NCBI RefSeq assembly: GCF_004803815.1
Contig: NZ_CP012544.1
Span: 62,001-126,000 of the forward strand
Reading direction: 5' to 3'
DNA length: 64,000 nt
From: Campylobacter showae
GTDB lineage: Bacteria; Campylobacterota; Campylobacteria; Campylobacterales; Campylobacteraceae
The notes under the pieces are model-generated. The model saw only the letters and a list, made by a program, of their open reading frames with translations, was not told the DNA's origin and did no database searches. Positions within the stretch are counted from its first letter, which is position 1; every line of letters begins with the position of its first letter. The translations under genes and the position numbers were made by a program. Of the stretch, positions 16,556-25,322 are shown one piece after another.

Positions 16556-17630
16556 TCTCTACCGTCCAGTCTAAAATTTGCTCGCTTCTAAGCGCCTTTG
16601 CCTGCTCCTCGCTCACGCCGTAAACGTCTTTGTAAAAATCAAGGACGAATTTATGGACCTTGATGTCCGAAAAGAGCTGCGGATAGGCCGCTTTTGCGAT
16701 TATGAGGATATCTATCGGATACTCCACGCGGCGCGCGCAGTTCATCGGCGACCACGGCATAGCGTAAACGCGCTTGTTTTTGATCGCTTTTAGCTCCTCT
16801 AGTTTTTCAAAATCTGCCGAATTTAAAAGCTCGCTTGCCGGATGATAGCCGTTTGAGGTCGGCAGCACTATGACGTCGGGATCTATCGCGTAGAGCTGCT
16901 CGGTGCTTAGGATCACGTTTGAGCCGTCGCCTCTAAATGCGTTTTTAGCGCCCGCGATATTTTCGATGATGAAGGATTCGGGGGTATTTACGCCGTAAGC
17001 GCTCGCCACGCCGCCGTTTTTGCGGATGTTTGGATTAAGCCCCATGTAGAGCATGCTGACTTTTTGATCCTCTTTTAAATTTGCCGTGCGCTCCTGCACG
17101 AGTTTTTGGGTTTTGTCGAGGTATTCAAAGAGTTTTAGAGCCTTGTCCTTTTGTCTAAATATCTCCCCCAGCACCCGCATCTCCTCTTGCATCGTTGCGA
17201 TTTCAGCACCCCTCGGAGCATAGATCACCGCAAGCGGGATACCTAGCGCTTCGATAGTGGCGATCGTTTTTTCTACGGCGTCTTTATTTGAGCCGCGTAG
17301 CGTGCAGTCTCCGATACGAAGGATCACTAGCTGCGGATTTTCATTTGCTAAGGCCTCGAAATTTATGACGTTTCCTTGCGGCGAATTTACGCACGGCAGG
17401 TCATTTAGCCACGGATGGAGGTACTTCATAACGTTCCATCCGCGAAGCGTATAAGCTTCACCCGCTTTGGTGGTGAAGTCGTATTTGTAGTCTCTCTTCA
17501 TAGACCACGAGCCGATGAGCTTTACCTTGTCGATCACGCCAAGATGTGTCATGACGCTCTCGACGAACCCGTCGTCGATCGTAGCGACCCTCTCAAGCGG
17601 AGATGCGATCTTAACCTCCGCGCCGCCTGA
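16545..17630 (-). pseudogene. Periplasmic binding protein of iron/cobalamin type, 5' end lost
   Basis: The frame is open from 17630 just after a TAA (17631-17633) and reads EVKIASPLERVATIDDGFVE before the first ATG at 17552, text typical of the mature N-terminus of class III binding proteins. No ATG, GTG or TTG with a ribosome binding site and no signal peptide lies upstream, and the divergent proB promoter is only about 70 bases away. The body is otherwise complete (NPNIRKNGGVASAYGVNTPE, then DPDVIVLPTSNGYHPASELL). Without a signal peptide it could not reach the periplasm. I read this as a deletion that removed the gene start; if so, proB abuts the breakpoint. Confidence 0.7.
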
Positions 17631-17698
17631 TTAAATTTACCTAGATTTCGCGCCATCGCCGCGCTATAAAGCTAAAATTTAAAATAAGCCGTTTTGGG

Positions 17699-17704
17699 TA
17701 TAAT
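17699..17704 (+). promoter_or_regulatory. -10 element of proB
   Basis: TATAAT 25 bases before ATG 17729, preceded by GTTTTGGG. The predicted untranslated leader is short, with a GGAGCGG binding site. Confidence 0.5.
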
Positions 17705-17728
17705 TTTCAAAAATTTCGGAGCGGTAAA

Positions 17729-18856
17729 ATGGATAGAAAAGAGCTTCTAGGCGGCGTAAAACGCATCGTCGTAAAGGTCGGCACCTCGACGCTGGCAAAC
17801 GCGGACGGTTCGCTAAACGAGGACAAAATCAAGCAAATCGTAGCAAATTTAAGCGAACTAAACGAAAACGCGGAAGTGGTTTTCGTAACCTCGGGCGCCG
17901 TGGGGGCTGGCATGGGTCAGATGAAGCTCGCGCACAAGCCAAAATCTATCGTCGAAAAGCAAGCGCTTGCGGCCATCGGGCAGGTCTCACTCATACATCT
18001 TTATCAAATTTTATTTTGGGCGCACGGCAAGACGATTGCGCAACTGCTGCTAACCAAGGACGATTTTAGCGACCGCCGCCGCTACCTAAATATGCGCAGC
18101 GTCCTGCGCTCCCTGCTTGCCAAAAAAATCATCCCCGTCATCAACGAAAACGACCCCGTCGTGGGCGAGGGAATAAGGGGCGTAAAAGTGGGCGACAACG
18201 ACACGCTAAGCGCGCTGGTTGCGGGACTAATCGAAGCTGATTTGCTCGTGATTTTGACCGATATCGACGGGCTATACGATAAAAATCCCAGCATTTTTGC
18301 GGACGCTAAATTTATAAATTTGGTCGAAAATTTAGATGATAGCATTAGAGCCGCTGCGGGCGCGGAGGGCAGTAAATTTGGCACCGGCGGCATGCGCACC
18401 AAAATCACCGCAGCCCAGATGACGACCAAAAACGGCACACACCTCATCATCGCAAACGGCGCCGACCCGCGAAACATCGTGCGAGCAGCACAGGGCTGCG
18501 AGGTCGGGACGCTCTTTTTGGCGGGCAAAAATAGGATAAATTCGCGTAAATACTGGCTCGCCTACTCCGCCGCGGACAAAGGCTCCGTCGCTATCGACGC
18601 GGGCGCGGCAAAGGCGCTAAAAGAGGGCAAAAGCCTGCTAGCAGTCGGCGTCTGCGAGGTGACTGGCGAGTTTGAGCGCGGCGAAACGCTAGCTATCAAA
18701 GACGCAAGCGGCCAATTGCTAGCTCGCGGCATAACAAACTACTCCTCGGCCGAGCTAGCCCTCATAAAAGGGCGCAAGAGCGAGGAGATCGAGGCGGCTC
18801 TTGGATACAAATACGAGGACGAGGCGCTGCATATCGACAACATCGCGCTGATTTAG
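17729..18856 (+). CDS. proB: Glutamate 5-kinase
   Basis: A 375-residue protein with an amino-acid kinase domain (RIVVKVGTSTLANADGSL, FVTSGAVGAGM, INENDPVVGEG, VGDNDTLSALVAG, GTGGMRTKITAA) and a C-terminal PUA domain (about residues 280-370, with RGITNYSSAELALIKGRKS). It phosphorylates glutamate in the first step of proline synthesis. The product is used by ProA (21068), and ProC (23261) completes the pathway, so all three genes are in a 6-kb stretch though not in one operon. Confidence 0.97.
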   Translation: MDRKELLGGVKRIVVKVGTSTLANADGSLNEDKIKQIVANLSELNENAEVVFVTSGAVGAGMGQMKLAHKPKSIVEKQALAAIGQVSLIHLYQILFWAHGKTIAQLLLTKDDFSDRRRYLNMRSVLRSLLAKKIIPVINENDPVVGEGIRGVKVGDNDTLSALVAGLIEADLLVILTDIDGLYDKNPSIFADAKFINLVENLDDSIRAAAGAEGSKFGTGGMRTKITAAQMTTKNGTHLIIANGADPRNIVRAAQGCEVGTLFLAGKNRINSRKYWLAYSAADKGSVAIDAGAAKALKEGKSLLAVGVCEVTGEFERGETLAIKDASGQLLARGITNYSSAELALIKGRKSEEIEAALGYKYEDEALHIDNIALI

Positions 18857-19076
18857 GTTAAATTTGATGGTTTGCTGGCGGCTAAATTTAGCCTCGAGCG
18901 TGTCAAATTTACGCTAGATTTAGAGCAAATTTTTCTGCATGGTGGATGAAATTTAAGCGGACGTGGCGGCTAAATTTGATCAAATTTGACTGTCTAAACC
19001 AACCGCGCGGTCGCCGCTAAATTTGACGGTTGATTTTTGAGCGCGCTTTAAAATATGGATAAATTTAAGGAAAACG

Positions 19077-19685
19077 ATGAATGAAAAAGAAGCGGCGAAA
19101 GCGAAATTCGGGCGCGACCCTGCGGCGCGTAAAAGCTTGTTTGAGAGAGTGATTTTAGCAGGCTGGGCGCCGTTTTCGCTCGGAGTCATATTTTTTGCCG
19201 CGCTTGGAGTTTGGGCGCTAAATTTAAGCCCGGAAGAGATTTTTCGGTCGAATTTTTGGCCGGGCTTTATCCGCGCCGTGCGGGTTTTTGCGCCGTTTTT
19301 GGATGATTTGGCTAAAAACGGATTAAAAATCGAAGTCGTAGCCTTTTACGCCTGCGCCGCGTGTTTTTGGCTGTGTTTTTTCGCGGCCGTTTTTTGCCTA
19401 AACTACGGCAAAGAGGATTTTAGGCGGGTAAATTTAGTCAAACTTACGGCGGCGTTTGTTCTGCTCGGCGGATTTTGTTTTCTCGCCTTTAGCGGGCTGC
19501 TCTTTGCGCCGGAGGGGATGGGCGGCAGATGGGGCGTTTACGTGCGGTTTGACGCCTACGCCCTTGCAAACGACAGCGCGCTTTACAACCTGGCCGCCAG
19601 GCTGGGTATCGGCTTTGTATTTGCGAGTTTTGCGCACGTAGCGTGCGATTTGATTTATGGATTACGAGGCGACCGGCGGGAGTGA
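19077..19685 (+). CDS. Hypothetical inner-membrane protein, 202 aa
   Basis: Four probable membrane helices (residues about 27-50, 85-107, 122-145 and 172-192: FSLGVIFFAALGVWALNL, FYACAACFWLCFFAAVFCL, AAFVLLGGFCFLAFSGLLF, LGIGFVFASFAHVACDLI) with a charged N-terminus. RBS AAGGAAAACG precedes ATG 19077. It ends 13 bases before the convergent nhaA gene. No family recognised. Confidence 0.65.
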   Translation: MNEKEAAKAKFGRDPAARKSLFERVILAGWAPFSLGVIFFAALGVWALNLSPEEIFRSNFWPGFIRAVRVFAPFLDDLAKNGLKIEVVAFYACAACFWLCFFAAVFCLNYGKEDFRRVNLVKLTAAFVLLGGFCFLAFSGLLFAPEGMGGRWGVYVRFDAYALANDSALYNLAARLGIGFVFASFAHVACDLIYGLRGDRRE

Positions 19686-19698
19686 GCCGTTTTGCTCG

Positions 19699-20880
19699 CT
19701 ACCGTTTTTCTATCGCGCCCGGATTTTCAGTGCTAAATTTTAGCAATATAAATCCGACCGCGCCCGAAACTACCGAACCTAGCAAGATAGCGAGCTTGTC
19801 CGTGTAGGCAAAGGCGTCCGTGTCGTTGTAGGCTAAGCCGTTAACGAAAAGGCTCATGGTAAATCCTACGCCGCAAAGCACCGCGATGCCGTAAAGCTGG
19901 ATGAAATTTGAGCCTTCCGGTAGCTTGGCTAGCTTAAATTTGATCGCTAAAAAGCTAAAAGAAAATACCCCGATCTGCTTGCCGACGAAAAGCCCCAGTG
20001 CCGTGCCTAGCGCGACTGGAGATAAAATCTCGTCCAGTCCGACGCCTCGCAGCGAGATGCCTGCGTTTACGAAGGCAAATATCGGCAGCACGCCAAAAGC
20101 CACCCAGCCGTGCAGGTCGTGCTCGATGCTTTTTAGCATCGATTTGCCGGGCTCATCTTTAAAGCTAAGCGGTATGAAAAAGGCCGATACGACGCCCGCA
20201 AGCGTGGCGTGAATTCCCGATTTTAGCACCGCTACCCACATCACCGCGCCTACGATTAGATACGCCGCTTTGCTCTTTACGCCGAGTCTGTTTAGCGCAA
20301 AAAGCGCGCCTAGACAAACGCTCGCGACCGCAAGCATTTGGGCGCTAAGCTCGCTCGTGTAAAATAGCGCGATAATCACGATCGCGCAGAGGTCGTCGAC
20401 GATGGCTAGCGTCATGAGGAAAATTTTTAAACTAGTCGGTACGCGCGGCCCAAGCAGACTCAAGATACCCAGAGCAAATGCGATATCGGTCGCAGTCGGT
20501 ATCGCCCAGCCGCCAAGCGCGAAGGAGTCGTGTTTAGTAAAAAGATAAAAGATAACCGCAGGCACTATCAGGCCGCCGGCCGCGCCGATAGCGGGCAGTG
20601 CGATCTGCGACGGGTTTTTTAGCTCGCCCTCCAGCACCTCGCGCTTTAGCTCAAGTCCGATGAGAAAGAAAAATACCGCCATCAGCCCGTCGTTCACCCA
20701 CAAGATTAGCGGCTTGCTTAGCCCGTATTCGCCGAAGCTCACGGTAAATTTGGTCTTTAAAAATTCGTTGTAAAAATCGCTCAAAAACGTGTTTTGGCAT
20801 AGCAGCGCCGCGACCGTAGCGATCATCAGCAAAATCCCGCCGCTAGCTTCGTGTTTTAAAAACTCTTTTATCCCGCCCAT
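19699..20880 (-). CDS. nhaA: Na+/H+ antiporter NhaA
   Basis: A 393-residue protein with NhaA signatures: LKHEASGGILLMIATVAALL at the start, FFFLIGLELKREVLEGEL near residue 70, GGWAIPTATDIAFALGIL and, in the ion-binding helix, LAIVDDLCAIVIIALFYT with the adjacent Asp pair needed for Na+ and H+ exchange. It exports sodium at alkaline pH. It is a single gene on the minus strand between two proline genes, with AAAGGAGG before the start. Confidence 0.96.
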   Translation of the reverse strand: MGGIKEFLKHEASGGILLMIATVAALLCQNTFLSDFYNEFLKTKFTVSFGEYGLSKPLILWVNDGLMAVFFFLIGLELKREVLEGELKNPSQIALPAIGAAGGLIVPAVIFYLFTKHDSFALGGWAIPTATDIAFALGILSLLGPRVPTSLKIFLMTLAIVDDLCAIVIIALFYTSELSAQMLAVASVCLGALFALNRLGVKSKAAYLIVGAVMWVAVLKSGIHATLAGVVSAFFIPLSFKDEPGKSMLKSIEHDLHGWVAFGVLPIFAFVNAGISLRGVGLDEILSPVALGTALGLFVGKQIGVFSFSFLAIKFKLAKLPEGSNFIQLYGIAVLCGVGFTMSLFVNGLAYNDTDAFAYTDKLAILLGSVVSGAVGFILLKFSTENPGAIEKR

Positions 20881-21067
20881 TTTGCCTCCTTTTCATAAAA
20901 TTTTAAAGATTATAGCGTATTTTTACGGCCGCATGAAATTTGGGCGAATTTAGCTATAATCAGGTCAAATTTAAAGCTAAAATTTGGTAGACGCATCGCT
21001 AAATTTTGCTTTGTCTTGTTACTTCTTTGCGCCTAAGAGAGGGCGCTTTATAAATTAAGGAGAGAAA

Positions 21068-22327
21068 ATGAACGAGATTTTAGATATTTGTAAGCGCGCA
21101 AAGGCCGCTTGTAGCGAGCTTTTGAGGCTTGATAGCAGGGCTAAATTTGAAATTTTAAATGCCGTGGCGGACGAGCTGCTCGCGCAAAAGGCCGCGATAA
21201 AAGCGGCAAACGCCAAAGACCTTGCAAACGGCGAGAAATCGGGGCTTAGTGCGGCATTGCTCGATCGTCTAAGGCTAATGGACGCTCGCATCGAGGCTAT
21301 GGCGCAGGGCGTGCGCGAGGTGGCGGGCTTTGCAGAGGTTGTGGGCGAAAATTTAGGCGGATGGAGCCATCCAAACGGCATGCAAATCAGCCGCGTGCGC
21401 GTGCCGCTGGGGGTGCTTGGTATCATCTACGAGAGCCGCCCAAACGTCAGCATTGACGCGGCGGCTCTGGCGCTAAAAAGCGGCAACGCGGCGATCCTGC
21501 GAGGCAGTGCCAGCGCGCTAAATTCAAATATTTTTTTAGTAAATTTATTTAACGAGGCGGGGGCGAAATTCGGCTTACCGGGCGGCGCCGTACAGCTCGT
21601 GGAGAGCGCCGAACGCGAAGTCGTAGCGCAAATGGCGAAAATGAGCGAGTATATCGACGTTTTGATACCGCGCGGCGGCAAAAGCTTAAAAGATTTTATC
21701 GCGCAAAACGCGACCGTGCCGATTATAATGACCGGTGCAGGGGTGTGTCATATCTTCGTCGATGAGAGCGCAAATTTAAGCGATGCTGTAAGGATAGTCA
21801 AAAACGCCAAAACCCAGCGTCCAAGCGTCTGCAACGCCGTAGAGTGCGTGCTTTTGCACGAGCGCATAGCGGGCGAAATTTTACCGTGGCTTATGCACGA
21901 AATGCCGGAGGTCGAGTTTCGCGTGAGCGAGCAGCTACTAGGCGAGTGCGAAGCGGAACTGTGCGGCGCGACAAACGTAAAGCTCGCAGGCGAGAGCGAC
22001 TTTGGCGCCGAGTTTTTGGATCTCGTGCTAGCCGTGCGCGCCGTGCGGGATACGCAGGAGGCGATCAGTTTTATAAACGCGCATTCCAGCGGGCATTCGG
22101 ACGCAATTTTAAGTGAGAACTACGCAAACGTCGAGCGGTTTTTAAACGAAGTCGGCAGCGCGGTCGTCTATGCCAACGCCTCGACGCGCTTTAGCGACGG
22201 CAGCGAGTTTGGATTTGGCGGCGAGATCGGCATAAGCACGCAAAAACTACACGCCAGAGGGCCGATGGGAGTGAGGGAGCTCACGACCTATAAATACGTC
22301 GTCCGCGGAGGCGGGCAAATTCGTTAG
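21068..22327 (+). CDS. proA: Gamma-glutamyl phosphate reductase
   Basis: A 419-residue aldehyde-dehydrogenase-fold enzyme that reduces glutamyl phosphate to the semialdehyde. Signatures include PLGVLGIIYESRPNVSIDAA near residue 118, LIPRGGKSLKDFI near 200, the nucleophile region TQRPSVCNAVECVL near 250, and the C-terminal GFGGEIGISTQKLHARGPM. AAGGAGAGAAA precedes ATG 21068. A palindromic repeat begins directly after the stop codon. Confidence 0.96.
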   Translation: MNEILDICKRAKAACSELLRLDSRAKFEILNAVADELLAQKAAIKAANAKDLANGEKSGLSAALLDRLRLMDARIEAMAQGVREVAGFAEVVGENLGGWSHPNGMQISRVRVPLGVLGIIYESRPNVSIDAAALALKSGNAAILRGSASALNSNIFLVNLFNEAGAKFGLPGGAVQLVESAEREVVAQMAKMSEYIDVLIPRGGKSLKDFIAQNATVPIIMTGAGVCHIFVDESANLSDAVRIVKNAKTQRPSVCNAVECVLLHERIAGEILPWLMHEMPEVEFRVSEQLLGECEAELCGATNVKLAGESDFGAEFLDLVLAVRAVRDTQEAISFINAHSSGHSDAILSENYANVERFLNEVGSAVVYANASTRFSDGSEFGFGGEIGISTQKLHARGPMGVRELTTYKYVVRGGGQIR

Positions 22328-22475
22328 CGGCTTGTCTTTTTGTCATATACAGCGCCCGATTTCGCTGCGGGCTGTAGTCGCGTATTACATATACGCTCCT
22401 TTGCCCTTGCTTATCCGCCTCGTCTATGACAAAAATACTTCGCCTTATCGTTTTGCGTTTAAATTTGGGGTCAAA
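22328..22475 (+). repeat. Palindromic repeat element 3, copy a
   Basis: The block opens with AGCGGCTTGTCTTTTTG and holds a perfect 11-bp inverted repeat, TTTTTGTCATA (22337-22347) with TATGACAAAAA (22425-22435), around an inner GC-rich stem (CCCG/CGGG near 22355-22371). It ends in ACTTCGCCTTATCGTTTT. The same head and tail occur at 32212-32400, and the head alone near 34767. A 95-codon open frame crosses it but has no binding site. It separates proA from the lipoprotein and proC. Confidence 0.6.
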
Positions 22476-22634
22476 TTTAAAACCGAATTAGTATTTTTTC
22501 GGTGCGGCAAGATACCTAGATTTGCGACGCGGGCGGCGACTTTTTCGGCGATGAAATTTGACCCATCGCGAGTCGGCGCACAGGCACGCAAGGCAAAATT
22601 TATGCTAAAATCGGCGTAAATTTAAAGGAAACCG

Positions 22635-23264
22635 ATGAAAAAACTAAAATTTATCTTTGCTTTTGCCGCGGCGTTTATTTTTAGCGGCTGCTACGAGACG
22701 ACGCTACTTACGCGCGTGCCGATCTCTACGCTTGTTTCGGATAAAGGCGCAGACGTGAAATCCACGATCGTGCTAACTGGCATAACGCCGCAGACGCACG
22801 AAACGAAGACGGTAACGGACAACGTTCGCATTTTCGTCCCGGACGCTAAATTTAAGGATTTTCCGACGGGTGAAACCGCCTACGAGATGAGCGTGAGCGT
22901 CGGCAAGGGCGAAAAGGGCGGCAAAAACTCGGACAAGCGCGCCGTGCGGATATATCTAAGCCCAGACGGCGGCGTCTACGGCAGGCTTAGTAAAAACGTA
23001 CTCGAGCAGTATGCGGGCGCGGCAAAACAGGGCGAAGCGCCGACGCTAAAAGCGGCGATCAAATTTGAAAACGACACGAAGGATACGTACGAGATGATCT
23101 CGGGCAACGACTTTAAGGCTAGCGACGAGGCCGAGACGGGCGGCGTTTATATCTTGGCGCCGGGGCAGGTCACGGGCGCCATCTGGGCGGAAAATATCGC
23201 GATACGCGAGGCGCTTGCCGGCAAGGCGGTCAAAATCGGAGCTCTAAGAAAGGCGGCAAAATGA
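22635..23264 (+). CDS. Putative lipoprotein, 209 aa
   Basis: The N-terminus has a lipoprotein signal with lipobox FSGC (Cys19). The rest is soluble and periplasmic, with predicted beta segments (STIVLTGITPQTHETKT, RAVRIYLSPDGGVYGR). AAAGGAAACCG precedes ATG 22635. It overlaps proC by four bases (ATGA at 23261), so the two are translationally coupled, though no functional link is evident. No family recognised. Confidence 0.75.
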   Translation: MKKLKFIFAFAAAFIFSGCYETTLLTRVPISTLVSDKGADVKSTIVLTGITPQTHETKTVTDNVRIFVPDAKFKDFPTGETAYEMSVSVGKGEKGGKNSDKRAVRIYLSPDGGVYGRLSKNVLEQYAGAAKQGEAPTLKAAIKFENDTKDTYEMISGNDFKASDEAETGGVYILAPGQVTGAIWAENIAIREALAGKAVKIGALRKAAK

Positions 23265-24049
23265 AAAATCCTAAAATCGGCTTTATCGGCGGCGGAAATA
23301 TGGGCGGCGCTATGATCGAAAATTTGGCGCAAAGGCTGGGCGGCGAGCGAGTATTTGTCTATGCCAGGAGCAAAACGGCGGCTCTGCGCGAAAAGTGCGG
23401 CGTAAATGCCTGCGAGAGCGAGGCTGCGGTCGCGTCGGCGGCCGATATCACGGTGCTAGCGACCAAGCCCGCGGCGTATGAGGGTATATTAAATTTGATA
23501 AAAGACGCAGCGCGAGGCAAGGTTGTAGTCACGCTTGCGCCGAGTTTTAGCCTGGAGCAAAGCGCGCAAATTTTGGGCACGCAGGCTAAGGTCGCGCGCG
23601 CGATGCCAAACACTCCCGCGGCAATCGCAGAGGGCGTAAGCGCGCTGTGTTTTAACGAAAATTTAAGCGCGGACGAGCGGGCGGCGGTGCGAGAGATATT
23701 AGAAAATTTCGGCGCCGTTTATGAGCTGGAGGAGGCTAAATTTGCCGCATTTACGGGTATCGCGGGTAGCTTGCCAGCCTATGTTTTTATGTTTATCGAG
23801 GCAACGGCGGACGCGGGAGTGCTCGAGGGGCTGCCTAGAGCGCTGGCGTATGAAGCCGTCGCAGCTAGCGTCGCGGGCTCTGCGCGGCTCATGCTAAAAA
23901 GTGGCAAACATCCTGCAGCCTTAAAAGACGAAATTTGCTCACCCGGCGGTACGACGATAGAAGCGGTCAAAGCGCTGGAAAAAGGCGGGTTTCGCGCGGC
24001 GGTGATGGATGCGGTGGATGCATGCGTGAAAAAAGCGAGAGGCAAGTAA
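23261..24049 (+). CDS. proC: Pyrroline-5-carboxylate reductase
   Basis: A 262-residue NAD(P)H enzyme for the last step of proline synthesis. The nucleotide-binding motif is IGFIGGGNMGGAMIENLAQR, followed by VARAMPNTPAAIAEGVSAL near residue 110, GSLPAYVFMFIEATADAGV near 168, and the C-terminal signature KDEICSPGGTTIEAVKALEK. The start overlaps the preceding lipoprotein stop. Confidence 0.96.
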   Translation: MKNPKIGFIGGGNMGGAMIENLAQRLGGERVFVYARSKTAALREKCGVNACESEAAVASAADITVLATKPAAYEGILNLIKDAARGKVVVTLAPSFSLEQSAQILGTQAKVARAMPNTPAAIAEGVSALCFNENLSADERAAVREILENFGAVYELEEAKFAAFTGIAGSLPAYVFMFIEATADAGVLEGLPRALAYEAVAASVAGSARLMLKSGKHPAALKDEICSPGGTTIEAVKALEKGGFRAAVMDAVDACVKKARGK

Positions 24050-24347
24050 ATTTACTGCTTTAGTCGACGCTTAGAAATGATTTTTGGAGTTTAAAGGCGT
24101 GGATTTTTACTTATAGACGCGATCTATTCTGGATTGCGACTTAAATTTAAAAAGATTAATCAAAATTTTAATTTCCATGAAATTTAAAATTTAACTTATA
24201 GCTCGGCCCTGTCGATATTTGAGCCGATTTTGTATCTAAAATTTATATCATTTAAAAAAATAAAATCCGAAATTTTGATATAAATTTATTTTATCTTAAA
24301 CTTTTTTTGCATAAAATCACCGCCAAATTTTACTCGAAAGGTACGCT

Positions 24348-24395
24348 ATGAAAAACGATATGTGCGACATGTGTTGTTGCGAAATGAAAAGCTAG
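24348..24395 (+). CDS. Cys/Met-rich leader peptide of the cystine-type uptake operon
   Basis: ATG 24348 to TAG 24393-24395 encodes MKNDMCDMCCCEMKS: four Cys, three of them consecutive, and four Met in 15 residues. GAAAGG at 24336-24341 is a good binding site. An amino-acid importer and a trans-sulfuration gene follow from 24523. Segments starting three bases after the stop can form mutually exclusive stems (24399-24457) ahead of a terminator-like hairpin. This is the layout of a ribosome-mediated attenuator sensing Cys-tRNA (inference). Composition this extreme is very unlikely by chance. Confidence 0.7.
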   Translation: MKNDMCDMCCCEMKS

Positions 24396-24398
24396 GGC

Positions 24399-24484
24399 GC
24401 TAGGCACGAATATCTCTTTAAGTGCTTAGCAGGTCGCTAAACATTTAAAAAGATATTTTCAACTCCGCACTCGCGGACCTTTTT
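24399..24484 (+). promoter_or_regulatory. Attenuator-like alternating stem-loops
   Basis: Segment 1, GCTAGGCAC (24399-24407), pairs with segment 2, GTGCTTAGC (24422-24430), over nine bases with one G-T. Segment 2 is also part of a longer stem, 24409-24424 with 24442-24457 plus inner TTAGC/GCTAA (24426-24440), so the two folds exclude each other. A TCCGC-ACTC-GCGGA hairpin with CC and five T's follows at 24464-24484. A ribosome at the end of the leader ORF would cover segment 1; one stalled on the three Cys codons (24372-24380) would probably cover less of it. Pairing was found by eye; which fold favours read-through is open. Confidence 0.5.
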
Positions 24485-24522
24485 AGATGAATAGCTAACG
24501 ATAAATTTAAAAAGGATAAAAA

Positions 24523-25281
24523 ATGAAAAAACTACTAAAATCTTCTCTACTTACTTTGGCGAGCCTCGCTCTTTTAACCGGCGCAAATGCAAAAACTCTC
24601 GAAAACGGCGTTTTGAAAATCGCGACCGAAGGCACGTATTCGCCCTACTCCTACCACGATAAAAACGACGCGCTAACCGGCTACGACGTAGAAGTGGCAC
24701 GCGAAGTGGCTAAAAAGTTAAATTTAAAAGCGGAATTCGTCGAAGCTCCATGGGATGCGATGCTGGCGGCATTTGATGCGGGTAAGGCCGATATCGTATT
24801 CAATCAAGTAAGTATCACGGACGAGCGTAAGAAAAAATACGATTACACCGTTCCCTACACCGTCGCCTACGCCGCGCTAGTCACGCATAAAGACAATAAT
24901 GAAATTAAAAGCTTCGAAGATCTAAAAGGCAAAAAAAGCGCGCATTCGGCGACTAGCAACTGGGCCGGTATCGCGCAAAAATACGGCGCGCAGATAGTCA
25001 CTGTAGACGGCTTTAGCAAGGGCGTAGAGCTCATTATTAGCCGCCGCGCGGATGCGACGATAAACGATAGCGTGACCTTCTATGATTACATAAATCAGCG
25101 TCCAAACGCACCTTTAAAAATAGCCGCTAGCGGTAGCGAGCCGATCTACTCCGCAGCCATAGTAAAAAAGGGTAACGAAGAGCTCGTAAACGACGTAAAC
25201 AAGGCTCTTGGCGAGCTAAAAAGCGAAGGCAAGCTAAAAGAGATTTCGGTCAAATACTTCGGTAAAGATATCTCGGAGTAA
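24523..25281 (+). CDS. Amino-acid (probably cystine) ABC transporter binding protein, paralog 1
   Basis: A 252-residue class II binding protein with a signal peptide (MKKLLKSSLLTLASLALLTG). The body has the family ligand cleft text: KIATEGTYSPYSYHDKND, GYDVEVAREVAKKL, APWDAMLAAFDAGKADIVFN, TDERKKKYDY, and a ligand loop around DATINDSVTFYDYI. Cystine is the likely substrate because a Cys-rich leader precedes it and a trans-sulfuration enzyme ends the cluster (inference). AAAGGATAAAAA precedes ATG. A close paralog follows 41 bases later. Confidence 0.85.
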   Translation: MKKLLKSSLLTLASLALLTGANAKTLENGVLKIATEGTYSPYSYHDKNDALTGYDVEVAREVAKKLNLKAEFVEAPWDAMLAAFDAGKADIVFNQVSITDERKKKYDYTVPYTVAYAALVTHKDNNEIKSFEDLKGKKSAHSATSNWAGIAQKYGAQIVTVDGFSKGVELIISRRADATINDSVTFYDYINQRPNAPLKIAASGSEPIYSAAIVKKGNEELVNDVNKALGELKSEGKLKEISVKYFGKDISE

Positions 25282-25322
25282 ATTTTACTCGCATAAAAGC
25301 AACTAAATTTAAAGGATAAAAG

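Noticed and set aside
22332-22619. A 95-codon frame after proA
   Set aside because: It runs through palindromic element 3, starts one base after a better explained repeat head, and has no ribosome binding site or protein-like composition.
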